In this document: in pieces, positions 29,396 to 38,115 of the stretch | How the letters are laid out: the number at the start of each line of letters is the position of its first letter | Position numbering within the stretch: position 1 is the stretch's first letter | DNA from: Isoptericola halotolerans | GTDB taxonomy: Bacteria; Actinomycetota; Actinomycetes; Actinomycetales; Cellulomonadaceae | Direction: 5' to 3' | DNA: 64,000 nucleotides | NCBI RefSeq assembly: GCF_003003075.1 | Contig: NZ_PVTX01000005.1 | Coordinates: forward strand, 216,590-280,589 | Notes under the pieces: model-generated | Database searches by the model: none | What the model was told of the DNA's origin: nothing | What the model saw: only the letters and a program-made list of their open reading frames with translations | Program-made: the position numbers and the translations under genes

Positions 29396-29438
29396 ACGAC
29401 GGCCCGGCACCCTCGCGAGGAAGGTGCCGGGCCGTCGT
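29396..29438 (-). terminator. Terminator after rplA
   Basis: Arms 29396-29411 and 29423-29438 pair perfectly over 16 bp with an 11-nt loop, 16 nt past the rplA stop. It separates the rplK-rplA transcript from the inserted sigma-protease operon. Confidence 0.8.
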
Positions 29439-29454
29439 GGTGCGGAGACCGGGG

Positions 29455-30162
29455 TCAGCTCTCCATGAGGCGCGTGGTGCGCGACTGGTCGAGCGGGATG
29501 CCCGGGCCGAACGTCGTCGCGAGCGTCGCCTTGGTGATGTAGCGACCCTTCGAGGACGACGGCTTGAGCCGCAGGACCTCGTCGAGGGCGGCGCCGTAGT
29601 TCTCCACCAGCTGCTCCTCGGAGAACGAGGCCTTGCCGATGATGAAGTGGAGGTTCGCGTGCTTGTCGACGCGGAACTCGATCTTGCCGCCCTTGATGTC
29701 GTTCACGGCCTTGGTGACGTCCATGGTCACGGTACCGGTCTTCGGGTTCGGCATGAGGCCGCGGGGACCGAGGACCTTACCGAGACGACCGACCTTGCCC
29801 ATGAGGTCCGGCGTGGCCACGGCCGCGTCGAAGTCGGTGTAGCCGCCGGCCACCTTGGCGATGAGGTCGTCGCCGCCGACCTCGTCGGCGCCGGCCGCCA
29901 TGGCCTCCTCGGCCTTCGGGCCGTTCGCGAAGACGATCACGCGGGCCGTCTTGCCGGTGCCGTGCGGCAGGTTGACCGTGCCGCGGACCAGCTGGTCCGC
30001 CTTGCGCGGGTCGACGCCGAGGCGGAAGGCCACCTCGAGGGTCGCGTCAGCCTTCGAGGAGGCCGACTCCTTCGCCATCTTCACGGCCTCGAGGGGCGTG
30101 TACAGGTTGTCGCGGTCGATCTTCGCCGCGGCGGCGCGGTACGCCTTGCTGCGCTGTGCCAT
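29455..30162 (-). CDS. rplA: 50S ribosomal protein L1
   Basis: L1 forms the mobile stalk that moves deacylated tRNA out of the E site and can repress rplK-rplA translation. The 235-residue product starts [19 protein letters not shown] and has the [20 protein letters not shown] signature. The ATG at 30162 lies 8 nt after AAGGAG; another ATG at 30168 is too close to that site. Confidence 0.97.
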   Translation of the reverse strand: MAQRSKAYRAAAAKIDRDNLYTPLEAVKMAKESASSKADATLEVAFRLGVDPRKADQLVRGTVNLPHGTGKTARVIVFANGPKAEEAMAAGADEVGGDDLIAKVAGGYTDFDAAVATPDLMGKVGRLGKVLGPRGLMPNPKTGTVTMDVTKAVNDIKGGKIEFRVDKHANLHFIIGKASFSEEQLVENYGAALDEVLRLKPSSSKGRYITKATLATTFGPGIPLDQSRTTRLMES

Positions 30163-30220
30163 CTGCATGTCTCCTTGCTGCAGTCGTGGTTCGTCGGGTC
30201 TGCGCAGACCCTCCCACGTG

Positions 30221-30260
30221 CCCGACGACTGTCGTCGGGACTTGTCCGTCCGTGACGGAC
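30221..30260 (-). other. Two hairpins between rplK and rplA
   Basis: CCCGACGA/TCGTCGGG (30221-30239, 3-nt loop) and GTCCGTC/GACGGAC (30244-30260, 3-nt loop) lie in the 109-nt gap after rplK. L1 represses its own mRNA in other bacteria, so one could be a regulatory target. This is not shown by the sequence. Confidence 0.4.
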
Positions 30261-30271
30261 GGGGGTGGACG

Positions 30272-30703
30272 TCAGCCCTGGACGGTGATGCCCATCGAAC
30301 GAGCGGTGCCGGCGATGATCTTCTTCGCGGCCTCGATGTCGTTGGCGTTGATGTCCGGCATCTTGGTCTCGGCGATCTCCCGGACCTGGTCCTGGGTGAG
30401 CTGCGCGACCTTGGTCGTGTGCGGCGTCGCCGAGCCCTTGGCCACACCGGCGGCCTTCTTGATGAGCTCCGCGGCCGGCGGGGTCTTCGTGATGAACGTG
30501 AAGGAGCGGTCCTCGTAGACCGTGATCTCCACCGGCACCACGTTGCCGCGCTGCGACTCGGTGGCCGCGTTGTAGGCCTTGCAGAACTCCATGATGTTCA
30601 CGCCGTGCTGACCCAGCGCGGGCCCGATCGGCGGGGCGGGGTTCGCGGCCCCGGCCTGGATCTGGAGCTTGATGAGACCGGCGACCTTCTTCTTGGGAGG
30701 CAT
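30272..30703 (-). CDS. rplK: 50S ribosomal protein L11
   Basis: L11 binds the GTPase-associated centre of 23S rRNA and is needed for RelA activation. The 143-residue product starts [20 protein letters not shown] and has the [20 protein letters not shown] signature. The proline-rich region linked to thiopeptide resistance is unchanged. It follows nusG. Confidence 0.97.
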   Translation of the reverse strand: MPPKKKVAGLIKLQIQAGAANPAPPIGPALGQHGVNIMEFCKAYNAATESQRGNVVPVEITVYEDRSFTFITKTPPAAELIKKAAGVAKGSATPHTTKVAQLTQDQVREIAETKMPDINANDIEAAKKIIAGTARSMGITVQG

Positions 30704-30772
30704 GCTGCTTCCCCTCTCTGTGTCGTGGGCCGACGCCGTGGGCGATGACCCGGTTGCATGACGTCGTTCGCG

Positions 30773-30798
30773 CGGAGCGCCGGAGTCCCGGCGCTCCG
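30773..30798 (-). terminator. 11-bp hairpin just after nusG
   Basis: Arms 30773-30783 and 30788-30798 pair perfectly with a 4-nt AGTC loop and start one base past the nusG stop. It is probably a partial terminator or mRNA 3'-end stabiliser between secE-nusG and rplK-rplA. Confidence 0.55.
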
Positions 30799-30799
30799 G

Positions 30800-31636
30800 T
30801 CAGATCTTGGCGACCTGGTTGAACGACAGCTCGACCGGGGTCTCCCGGCCGAAGATGGAGACGAGGACCTTGAGCTTCTGGGCCTCGGCGTTGATCTCGG
30901 AGATCGTGGCGGGCAGCGTGTCGAACGGACCGTCCGTGACGGTGACCGACTCGCCGACCTCGAAGTCGACCTCGATGGAGGGCTGCGCGGACGCTCCGCC
31001 GGTCCCCGCGCCGGCGCCGGCGGTGGCCGGCTTGGCGGGCGACTGCTCGAGCATCGTCGGGGCGAGCATCCCGAAGACCTCGTCCAGCGACAGGGGGACG
31101 GGCTGGTGGGTGTGGCCCACGAAGCCGGTGACGCCCGGCGTGTGGCGCACGGCGCCCCACGACTCGTCGGTCAGGTCCATGCGCACCAGGACGTAACCGG
31201 GGATCCGGACGCGGCGGACGGTCTTCTTCTGCGCGTTCTTGATCTCGGTCACCTCCTCCATGGGGACCTCGACCTGGAAGATGTAGTCCTCCATGTTGAG
31301 GCTCTGGGTGCGGTTCTCGAGGTTGGCCTTGACCCGGTTCTCGTAGCCCGCGTAGGAGTGGATGACGAACCAGTCACCCGGCTGCGCACGCAGCGTGCGA
31401 CGGAGCTCGTCGGCGGGGTCCTCGATCTCCGCGGTGACGTCGGCCTCGTCGGCCGACTCGGCCTCGTCCGCCGCCTCGGCGTCGGTGCCGGGCGCGTCCG
31501 CGGCGTCCGCGACGTCGTCAGATGCGGCCGCGGTCCCCTCGGGGGCTCCGGGCACGTCGTTGTCGGCCTCGACGCCGGGGGCGTCGGGCTGCGTGGGGTC
31601 GACGTTCTCCGCCTGCTCCAGAGGGTCCTGGGACAC
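30800..31636 (-). CDS. nusG: Transcription termination/antitermination protein NusG
   Basis: NusG links RNA polymerase to the ribosome or Rho. The 278-residue product has an acidic Ala/Asp-rich N-terminal extension of about 90 residues, then the NGN domain ([40 protein letters not shown]). A C-terminal KOW domain ([20 protein letters not shown]) follows. An insert rich in Ala and Gly (residues about 205-222) separates them. Extended N-termini are common in actinobacteria. The start is GTG at 31636. Confidence 0.96.
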   Translation of the reverse strand: MSQDPLEQAENVDPTQPDAPGVEADNDVPGAPEGTAAASDDVADAADAPGTDAEAADEAESADEADVTAEIEDPADELRRTLRAQPGDWFVIHSYAGYENRVKANLENRTQSLNMEDYIFQVEVPMEEVTEIKNAQKKTVRRVRIPGYVLVRMDLTDESWGAVRHTPGVTGFVGHTHQPVPLSLDEVFGMLAPTMLEQSPAKPATAGAGAGTGGASAQPSIEVDFEVGESVTVTDGPFDTLPATISEINAEAQKLKVLVSIFGRETPVELSFNQVAKI

Positions 31637-31700
31637 GAACGAACCTGCTTTCTGACTTCGGATGTGGGTTGCGGCCCGGGTGCTCGACGGCTGGTCGGGA

Positions 31701-31955
31701 TCAGTTCCCGAAGAGCCAGCCGGCGCCCTGACCGACGACGAGGTCGAGCCCGGTGACGAAGAGCATCGCCACCGTGACGAACACGATCACGACGATCGTG
31801 TAGTTGATCAGCTCCGACCGGGTCGGGGTGACGACCTTGCGGAGCTCACCCACGACCTGACGGACGAACAGCGCGATGCGGGCGAAGATGCCGCGACGCT
31901 CCTTGCCCGTTCCGGCATCGTGCGTCCCAGCGGCCTCAGCCGGCAACTCGCTCAC
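31701..31955 (-). CDS. secE: Preprotein translocase subunit SecE
   Basis: SecE clamps SecY in the Sec translocon. The 84-residue product has an amphipathic helix ([20 protein letters not shown]) and one transmembrane segment ([20 protein letters not shown]). It lies between tRNA-Trp and nusG, the conserved order. Confidence 0.96.
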   Translation of the reverse strand: MSELPAEAAGTHDAGTGKERRGIFARIALFVRQVVGELRKVVTPTRSELINYTIVVIVFVTVAMLFVTGLDLVVGQGAGWLFGN

Positions 31956-32092
31956 TTCGACCTACCCCGTTTCGCGATCACACCGCAGCCACGCCGCCTG
32001 CCGGCGACGTACCCACGGCACAGACTCCTGGCGTTCGGGTCATACGTGTCGCATGGCCCCGCTGCGCGCGGCCCCGCGGGGGATCACGCTGG

Positions 32093-32165
32093 CAGGGTAG
32101 ACAGGACTCGAACCTGCAACCTGCGGTTTTGGAGACCGCTGCGCTACCAATTGCGCCACTACCCT
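32093..32165 (-). tRNA. tRNA-Trp (anticodon CCA)
   Basis: A 73-nt cloverleaf is read on the minus strand: acceptor AGGGTAG pairs with CTACCCT, the anticodon loop is CTCCAAA and the T loop is TTCGAGT. The discriminator is G, and GCCA at 32090-32093 shows that the CCA end is encoded. The position upstream of secE is conserved in bacteria. Confidence 0.96.
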
Positions 32166-32359
32166 TCGTGCCCGACGACGTCACACCGGTCGAGCCCCTG
32201 AGGGCGCGGTCCAGCATGGCGGCCGTCAACCACCGAGGGACAACTGTACGCGAACCCGCGCCGTGGGTCGAACCGCCCTGGCGACACGTCGGTCACACGC
32301 TCGTCCACCACGGTCGCGGCGGCGCGGCCGGCTCGTGCGAGTGGTGCCAGACTGTCCGG

Positions 32360-33397
32360 GTGCGCGACCTGGCAAAGCTCCCGAAGGCTCATCTCCACCT
32401 GCACTTCACGGGATCGCTGCGGGTCAGCTCCCTGCGGGAGATGTCCGCCGAGCACGGGATGCGCCTGCCCGCCGCCCTGACCGACGGCGTCGCCCTGCGC
32501 GTCCCCGCCGACGAGCGCGGCTGGTTCCGCTTCCAACGGCTCTACGACTCCGCCCGGCACTGCGTCCGGTCCGAGGCCGACATGCGCCGGCTCGTCGACG
32601 AGGCCGCGGCCGACGACGCCGCCGAGGGGTCGGGCCGCCTCGAGATCCAGGTCGATCCCACGTCGTACGCCCCGTTCGTCGGCGGCATCACTCCGGCCGT
32701 GGAGATCGTGCTCGACGAGGCCCGCGCCGCGAGCGCCGCGCACGGGCTGGAGGTCGCCGTCGTCGTCGCGGCCTCACGCATGCGGCACCCCCTGGACGCA
32801 CGGACGCTCGCCCGGCTGGCGGCCCGGTACGCCGGGGACGGCCCCGGCGAGGTCGTCGGGTTCGGGCTGAGCAACGACGAGCGCCGCGGCGACACCTCCG
32901 AGTTCGCGCACGCGTTCCGCATCGCGCGCCGTGCCGGGCTGGCCTCCGTGCCGCACGGGGGCGAGCTGCTGGGCCCGGCGCACCTGCAGGAGGTCGTCGG
33001 GACGCTGGCACCCGACCGTCTCGGCCACGGGGTGCGGTCCGTGGAGGATCCCGCCCTGCTGGCGTCCCTCGTCGAGTCGGGCGTCACCCTCGAGGTGTGC
33101 CCGGCCTCCAACGTGAGCCTCGGCGTGTACGAGCGGGACGACGACGTCCCCCTGCGCACGCTGGTCGACGCCGGGGCCCAGGTGGCGCTCGGCGCGGACG
33201 ACCCGCTGCTGTTCGGCTCACGGCTGGTGCAGCAGTACGAGACGGCACGCACCGTGCACGGCTTCACCGACGCGGAGCTCGCGGACCTCGCCCGCGCCTC
33301 CGTCCGGGGCTCTCGCGCCTCCGCCGCGACCAAGCAGCGCCTCCTCGCGGGGATCGACGACTGGCTCTCATCTCCGTCTCATCCCGCCGCGGGATGA
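32360..33397 (+). CDS. add: Adenosine deaminase family protein
   Basis: Predicted zinc-dependent purine nucleoside deaminase converting adenosine to inosine. The 345-residue TIM-barrel product has the metal motif KAHLHLHFTGSL near the start, HGGE about residue 200, LGHGV about residue 222 and the catalytic-site DDP about residue 280. The GTG at 32360 gives the family N-terminus. A CAGACT sequence at 32348-32353 is spaced so that transcription could start at the GTG (leaderless). Substrate may be another adenine compound. Confidence 0.88.
   Translation: MRDLAKLPKAHLHLHFTGSLRVSSLREMSAEHGMRLPAALTDGVALRVPADERGWFRFQRLYDSARHCVRSEADMRRLVDEAAADDAAEGSGRLEIQVDPTSYAPFVGGITPAVEIVLDEARAASAAHGLEVAVVVAASRMRHPLDARTLARLAARYAGDGPGEVVGFGLSNDERRGDTSEFAHAFRIARRAGLASVPHGGELLGPAHLQEVVGTLAPDRLGHGVRSVEDPALLASLVESGVTLEVCPASNVSLGVYERDDDVPLRTLVDAGAQVALGADDPLLFGSRLVQQYETARTVHGFTDAELADLARASVRGSRASAATKQRLLAGIDDWLSSPSHPAAG
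33366..33382 (+). promoter_or_regulatory. Candidate operator A upstream of the kinase operon
   Basis: TCTCAT occurs twice (33366-33371 and 33377-33382), exactly 11 bp apart, at the end of the add gene and 23 bp before the next ATG. Direct repeats spaced 11 bp are usual for OmpR-type response regulators. A GATGAT sequence 11 bp downstream (33393-33398) could be a -10 giving a leaderless message. Confidence 0.45.
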
Positions 33398-33404
33398 TCT
33401 CCTC

Positions 33405-33746
33405 ATGACGCGTCCGACGATCCGCCTGCTCGCCTGGGTGCTCGTCGGGCTGCTCCTCGGGACGGCCGGGGTGGCGGTGGCCGCCGCCACGACCGGCGAG
33501 CCCGAGGACCTCGACGTCGGGCCCGTCGTCGTCATCTCCCCCGCTCCCGCGCCGTCGGTCTCCGCCGGCCCGGACTCCTCCGGCGACCCCACGCCCTCGG
33601 GCGGCCCGGAGCGGGACGACGGCGAGGTCGCGCCGGTGCCACCGGCGGACGACGATGACGATGCAGACGACGATGACGACGGCGGGGCCAGCGACGGGGA
33701 CGACGACGGCGAGACAGACGACGATGACGACGACGGGGACGGGTGA
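33405..33746 (+). CDS. Secreted or membrane-anchored Asp-rich protein
   Basis: This 113-residue protein has an N-terminal signal or anchor (LLAWVLVGLLLGTAGVAVAA), a Pro/Ser-rich linker, and a C-terminal half made mostly of Asp and Gly (runs such as DDDDDADDDDDGG). I do not recognise a family. The acidic tail could bind calcium or another cation. The stop overlaps the histidine-kinase ATG as TGATG, so it is probably part of the sensory unit. Confidence 0.7.
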   Translation: MTRPTIRLLAWVLVGLLLGTAGVAVAAATTGEPEDLDVGPVVVISPAPAPSVSAGPDSSGDPTPSGGPERDDGEVAPVPPADDDDDADDDDDGGASDGDDDGETDDDDDDGDG

Positions 33747-35257
33747 TGGCCCGGACCTCCACCGGCGGCCTGACGGTCCGCACGCGTATCCTCGCCGCCC
33801 TGCTGGCCCTGACCCTGCTGGCGCTCGCCCTGGCGGGCGGGACCGCCTACTGGCTCGCGTACCGGCAGGTCGACACCCGTATCGACGCCGACCTCGTCCA
33901 GGACATCGGCGAGCTCGAGGCCCTGGCGGAGTCCGGAGTCAACCCCGTGACCGGTGAGCGCTTCACCTCGCCCGAGGACGTCGTCGTCGCCGCCATCCAG
34001 CTCACCGTCCCCAGCCGGAACGAGGGCATCATCGGGCTGCGCACCGGCCGGAGCCCGCTGGTGAGCCAGCAGGCCGTCACCGTGCACCTGGAGGACGACG
34101 CGGCGTTCGTCGAGGCCGTCTCCCCCCTGGTCGAGGCGGACAGCTCCGTCCTGCGGCTCGTGCACACCGCCACGACCGACTACCGTGCCGTCGTCGTGCC
34201 GGTCACCTCCACTGCTGCGGGCACCGCTGCCGGCGACGCGGCTAGCGCCGCGGACGCCCCGGCGGCCCTGGTGCTGGCCTACGACCGGCGGGCCGAGCAC
34301 GCCGAGACCCAGGCCGTGTTCCGGACCTACGCGGCCGTGGCGCTCGCCTCGCTCCTGGTCACCGGGGTCGTCGGCTGGCTCGTGGCCGGGCGCCTGCTGC
34401 GACCCATCCGCCTCCTCGCCCGAACCGCGCAACGGATCGGCGACACCGACCTGTCGGCACGCCTGCCCGAGACGGGCAACGACGACCTGACCGACCTCAC
34501 GCGCGCCTTCAACGGGATGCTCGGCCGCCTCGAGGGATCCTTCGAGGCGCAGCGTCGGCTGCTCGACGACGTCGGCCACGAGCTGCGCACGCCCCTGACG
34601 ATCGTGCAGGGGCACCTGGAGCTCATGGACCCGCACGACGCCGACGACGCGGCCGAGACCCGCGCCCTCACGCTCGACGAGCTGGACCGGATGCGGCGAC
34701 TCACCGACGACCTCGTGACCCTCGCGACCGTCGGTCAGCCCGAGTTCGTCCGCCTCGCCCCCGTGGACCTCGGGCGCCTCACCGACGACGTGCTCGACAA
34801 GGTGCGCACGCTCGGCGACCGGACGTGGCTCGTGGACGCCCGTACCGACGTGTCGACCCTGGCCGACGCGCAGCGGCTCACCCAGGCGTGGCTGCAGCTC
34901 GCGGCCAACGCCGTGAAGTTCTCGGAGCCGGGCAGCGTGGTCGCGATCGGCTCGCGCACCATTGCCGACGGCTCGCGGGCCCACCTCTGGGTGCGCGACG
35001 AGGGCATGGGCATCGCGGCCGACGACGTCGCCACGATCTTCGAGCGGTTCGCCCGGGGCCGGCACGGCGGCGCGCACCGGGAAGGCTCCGGGCTCGGCCT
35101 CGCCATCGTGGCCGCGATCGCCGAGGGACACGACGGGACGGTCCGCGTGGAGTCCGAGCCCGGGCTCGGCTCGACCTTCACCATCGAGCTGCCCGTGCTG
35201 CCCGTGCTGCCCGGCGCCCCCGACGGCGCGCCGACCGACGGAAGGACCGACCCGTGA
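33746..35257 (+). CDS. Two-component sensor histidine kinase
   Basis: The 503-residue protein has two transmembrane segments (residues about 12-35 and 190-215) enclosing an extracytoplasmic sensor of about 155 residues. HAMP (RPIRLLARTAQRIGDTDLSA), HisKA with the phospho-acceptor in DDVGHELRTPLT (about residue 278), and the ATPase domain with NAVKFS, DEGMGI and GSGLGLAIV follow. The ATG at 33746 overlaps the stop of the acidic gene. It overlaps the response regulator by 4 nt. The signal is unknown; neighbouring cell-wall genes suggest an envelope cue. Confidence 0.93.
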   Translation: MARTSTGGLTVRTRILAALLALTLLALALAGGTAYWLAYRQVDTRIDADLVQDIGELEALAESGVNPVTGERFTSPEDVVVAAIQLTVPSRNEGIIGLRTGRSPLVSQQAVTVHLEDDAAFVEAVSPLVEADSSVLRLVHTATTDYRAVVVPVTSTAAGTAAGDAASAADAPAALVLAYDRRAEHAETQAVFRTYAAVALASLLVTGVVGWLVAGRLLRPIRLLARTAQRIGDTDLSARLPETGNDDLTDLTRAFNGMLGRLEGSFEAQRRLLDDVGHELRTPLTIVQGHLELMDPHDADDAAETRALTLDELDRMRRLTDDLVTLATVGQPEFVRLAPVDLGRLTDDVLDKVRTLGDRTWLVDARTDVSTLADAQRLTQAWLQLAANAVKFSEPGSVVAIGSRTIADGSRAHLWVRDEGMGIAADDVATIFERFARGRHGGAHREGSGLGLAIVAAIAEGHDGTVRVESEPGLGSTFTIELPVLPVLPGAPDGAPTDGRTDP

Positions 35258-35910
35258 GCCAGATCCTCGTCGCCGAGGACGAGTCCCGCATCGCCTCGTT
35301 CATCGCCAAGGGGCTCCGCGCCGCCGGGTACGCCAGCACCACCGTGGCCACGGCTCGCGAGGCCTTCGACCTCGCGGCCTCCGGCGACTTCGACCTGCTC
35401 GTGCTGGACCTCGGGCTCCCCGACCAGGACGGCTTCACCGTGCTGCGCCGGCTCCGGGAGGCGCGGGTGACGATGCCCGTGATCATCCTGACCGCGCGCA
35501 CCTCCGTCTCGGACACCGTGGCGGGGCTCGAGGGCGGCGCCGACGACTACATGCCCAAGCCGTTCCGCTTCGAGGAGCTCCTGGCCCGCATCCGCCTCCG
35601 GCTGCGCACGGAGCCCGGCGGTGAGGCGACCGTGGTGAGCCACGGCGACCTCAGCCTCGACCTGCGCACCCGACGTGCCCGCGCCGGTGACGTCGAGGTG
35701 GACCTCTCCGCCCGGGAGTTCGCGCTCGCCGAGGCGTTCCTGCGCAACCCTGGGCAGGTGCTCAGCCGCGAGCAGCTGCTCTCGCGGGTGTGGGGCTACG
35801 ACTTCGACCCCGGGTCCAACGTGGTGGACGTGTACGTGCGCTACCTGCGCAACAAGCTCGGTGCGGAGCGGTTCGTGACGGTCCGGGGGATGGGGTACCG
35901 GTTGGCGTGA
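35254..35910 (+). CDS. OmpR/PhoB-family response regulator
   Basis: The 218-residue product has a receiver domain with the acidic pair in VAEDES, the phospho-acceptor Asp52 in LLVLDLGLPD and Lys in YMPKPF. A winged-helix DNA-binding domain ends in SNVVDVYVRYLRNKL and VRGMGYRLA. The GTG start overlaps the kinase stop as GTGA. Candidate binding sites with 11-bp-spaced repeats are found at three nearby positions. Confidence 0.94.
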   Translation: MSQILVAEDESRIASFIAKGLRAAGYASTTVATAREAFDLAASGDFDLLVLDLGLPDQDGFTVLRRLREARVTMPVIILTARTSVSDTVAGLEGGADDYMPKPFRFEELLARIRLRLRTEPGGEATVVSHGDLSLDLRTRRARAGDVEVDLSAREFALAEAFLRNPGQVLSREQLLSRVWGYDFDPGSNVVDVYVRYLRNKLGAERFVTVRGMGYRLA

Positions 35911-35933
35911 TGTCCGCCCTGCCCTGTGCGGTC

Positions 35934-36033
35934 GAGGGCGAGGACGGAAGCCGCCGCGCGGTCGCGCTCACGGTCGCTGCGCGACCTGCGCTTCCCGCCT
36001 GACGACCGCGCGGCGGCTTCCGTCCTCGCCCTC
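35934..36033 (+). repeat. Long palindromic element, copy 2
   Basis: Arms 35934-35964 and 36003-36033 form a perfect 31-bp inverted repeat around a 38-nt loop. The loop has CGCTCACG, an inner stem GGTCGC/GCGACC and a tail containing GCGCTTCCCGCCTGA. It matches the loop at 51422-51459 at 28 of 38 positions, with a compensatory T-A to G-C change in the inner stem, while the outer arms are unrelated apart from the CGGTCG tip. It lies between the convergent ends of the response regulator and the next gene and could terminate both. Confidence 0.85.
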
Positions 36034-36054
36034 TGGGTGGCTCGTGGTCCGGCG

Positions 36055-36489
36055 TCAGTCCGCCGAGGCGGCGGACTGGGCGCTCCGGGCGGACTGGGCG
36101 CTCTGGGCGCTCGCGGCCGACCGGGGCGACTGCGCCGACTGGGGGGTCGCCGGGCTGACCGGGCTGGTGGCCGTCACCGGGCTGATCGGCGAGCCGGGGG
36201 TGTCCGTCGTCGGCGCGGTGGTCGCGCTGGCGACCGAGCCCGCGGTGACCGTGGTGATCGACGTGCTGTTCTGCACGGCGGCCGGCGACGGCGAGGCGGC
36301 CTGGGTGCTCGGAGCCGTGCTGGTGCGCGCGTCGGGCACCGGGCCGGTCGTTGCGTCGCCGACCGTGACGGCCGAGGAGACGACCCTGTCCGCCGGCCCG
36401 TCGAACGTGCCCTGCGCCGCGGCGACCGTGGTGCCCAGCGCCACCGCACCGAGCGCTCCGCTGACGATCCAGACGTTGCGTGCCTTCAT
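36055..36489 (-). CDS. Small secreted Ser/Thr/Ala-rich protein
   Basis: The 144-residue product starts with a signal-like helix (VWIVSGALGAVALGTTVAAA) and then is low-complexity Ser, Thr, Ala and Pro, ending in repeats of AQSA and RSA. No domain is recognised. It may be a cell-wall or surface peptide, possibly glycosylated. AAGGAG lies 9 nt before the ATG. It is convergent with the two-component genes and has a shared motif upstream (36577-36612). Confidence 0.65.
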   Translation of the reverse strand: MKARNVWIVSGALGAVALGTTVAAAQGTFDGPADRVVSSAVTVGDATTGPVPDARTSTAPSTQAASPSPAAVQNSTSITTVTAGSVASATTAPTTDTPGSPISPVTATSPVSPATPQSAQSPRSAASAQSAQSARSAQSAASAD

Positions 36490-36576
36490 GAGTTCCAGCT
36501 CCTTCGTGACGAGGACCGTCGGTCCCGGGTGCGCAACCCTGCGGCTGCCTGATGGCCCCAGACTCGTCGGCCCGGG

Positions 36577-36612
36577 TGAGACCTCGAGGAGGCCTCGGTG
36601 AGAGGACTCTCA
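36577..36612 (-). promoter_or_regulatory. Candidate operator B upstream of the small secreted gene
   Basis: TGAGAC (36577-36582) and TGAGAG (36599-36604) lie 22 bp apart, two turns of 11, and the second forms a palindrome TGAGAGGACTCTCA at 36599-36612. The same 14 bp in reverse complement occurs at 37948-37961. The stop codon of the APH-like gene is inside it. It is a plausible site for the nearby OmpR-type regulator. Confidence 0.45.
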
Positions 36613-37902
36613 GAAACCGTCGGCCGCGGCCACCCACCGTTCCGCGACGGTGATCCAGGCGTCGGCGACCGCGCGGTCCGGCGCCCCGACGGCCAGGGAC
36701 ACGACGACGGCGGCCGCCCGGGCGCGCAGCACCACCGGGTCCACCTCGGCACCGAACACCGTCAGGCAGCGCTCCACCAGGCCCTCGACGCCGTCGTACG
36801 TGCCGTGCGCGAGGGCGGGCAGCACCGCGAGGTGCGCGACGGCGCAGGCGAGGTCGTCGACCAGGTGGCCGGGACCCAGCGTGTCCACGTCGAGGACGCC
36901 CACCACCCGCGGCGCGGCGCCCGGGCCGGCACCGTCGGCCCCGGCCGTGCTGAGCACGACGTTCGCGGCGTGCAGGTCGCCGTGGGTGGCCACGACCGGC
37001 CCGAGGTCACGGCCACGCAGCGCGGCGTGCACCCCGGCCGCCAGCCGGGCCAGCCGGTCGGCGTCGACCCCGTGCGCGTCGGCGAGCGCCGCCGTGTAGC
37101 GGCCCAGCCGGTCCGCCCACGGCGCACGCCGGCTCAGCCCCACACCTGCGGGCGGCAACGACGCGGCCGCGCGCACGATCTCCGCCGGGTCGACGGCGTC
37201 CGGCTGCCCGTGCGCGGGCGTGGCCGCGAGGTGGTCGGCGAGCGAGGGTCCGGAGAGCTCGGCGAGCACCACGACGCCGTCCTCGCCGCGGGTCAGCACC
37301 CGCGGGGCGACGAGCCCGTCCCCGGCGGCGAACAGCTCGTGCCGCTGCACCAGGGCAGCCACCCGGGTGGGCCGGACCACCTTGACGTACAGGGTCCCGG
37401 CCGTGGTCCGCGCGCGCAGCACGGCCCGCCGCAGGGGGCGGTAGGTGACGGTCTCGAGCGAGAGCACCTCGGCGGTCACGCCGTCCTCCCGGAGCCGCTG
37501 CGTCAGCCGCGCCGGCGTGGTGCCGACGGCCAGGCCGGGCAGCGCCGGGTCGTGCGGGTGGCGCCAGACGAGCAGGGCGTGCGTGCCGTCGTCGAGCCGC
37601 ACCACGCCGTCGTCCGGCGCGGTGGCACCGGGGTCCAGGCCTGCAGCGCTCGTGGCGAAGAGGTGCTCGTGCGCGGTGCTCTCCGTGCTCCCGTGCCGGC
37701 GGCGCGCGACGACGTCGTAGGCGACCGTGAGCTCGGCACCCGGGCGGGCGTGCAGCTCGCGCACGTGCCAGGTGTCGAGGCGTGCCCCGTCGGCGCCGAG
37801 CGCCGCCGCCAGGACGGACTCCGCCCCGGGCCCGGTCAGCAGCTCGCGCCAGGCGCCGTGGTCGTGGGGCGAGGTCCGGGTGCCGGACGTCGTGACGGTC
37901 AT
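36610..37902 (-). CDS. APH-fold phosphotransferase
   Basis: The 430-residue product belongs to the aminoglycoside phosphotransferase or choline kinase fold. It has an ATP-binding region around TLYVKVVRP, the catalytic loop VATHGDLHAANVVLS (about residue 300) and the metal site GVLDVDTLGPGH. These kinases phosphorylate small hydroxylated metabolites or antibiotics, and the substrate cannot be read from sequence. The ATG at 37902 is my choice; a longer start at 37962 would include a palindromic operator-like sequence and is less likely. Confidence 0.8.
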   Translation of the reverse strand: MTVTTSGTRTSPHDHGAWRELLTGPGAESVLAAALGADGARLDTWHVRELHARPGAELTVAYDVVARRRHGSTESTAHEHLFATSAAGLDPGATAPDDGVVRLDDGTHALLVWRHPHDPALPGLAVGTTPARLTQRLREDGVTAEVLSLETVTYRPLRRAVLRARTTAGTLYVKVVRPTRVAALVQRHELFAAGDGLVAPRVLTRGEDGVVVLAELSGPSLADHLAATPAHGQPDAVDPAEIVRAAASLPPAGVGLSRRAPWADRLGRYTAALADAHGVDADRLARLAAGVHAALRGRDLGPVVATHGDLHAANVVLSTAGADGAGPGAAPRVVGVLDVDTLGPGHLVDDLACAVAHLAVLPALAHGTYDGVEGLVERCLTVFGAEVDPVVLRARAAAVVVSLAVGAPDRAVADAWITVAERWVAAADGF

Positions 37903-37936
37903 GCGGCCATCGCAGCGCGCCCGCGCGTGCAGGCGG

Positions 37937-37961
37937 TGAGAGGCCGATGAGAGTCCTCTCA
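37937..37961. promoter_or_regulatory. Candidate operator C between the APH-like and L,D-transpeptidase genes
   Basis: TGAGAG occurs at 37937-37942 and 37948-37953, 11 bp apart, and the second is the left arm of TGAGAGTCCTCTCA (37948-37961). The intergenic region is divergent, so one site could control both genes. No clear -10 or -35 was found beside it. Confidence 0.45.
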
Positions 37962-38115
37962 TCCGCGACGGCGACGGCGTCCCAGGTCACGAGACGGTGT
38001 CGATCGCGGGCCGGACGGCGCCGCGCGCTCGCCAAGCCGTCATCGGCACGGCACGGTAGGAGTCCGCGGTCGCGGGCCCGGCCCGACGACGGCCGCTCCG
38101 GGAAAGGTGTGCACG

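Noticed and set aside
37903..37962. Upstream start of the APH-like gene at 37962
   Set aside because: It would translate the operator-like palindrome and adds no family residues.
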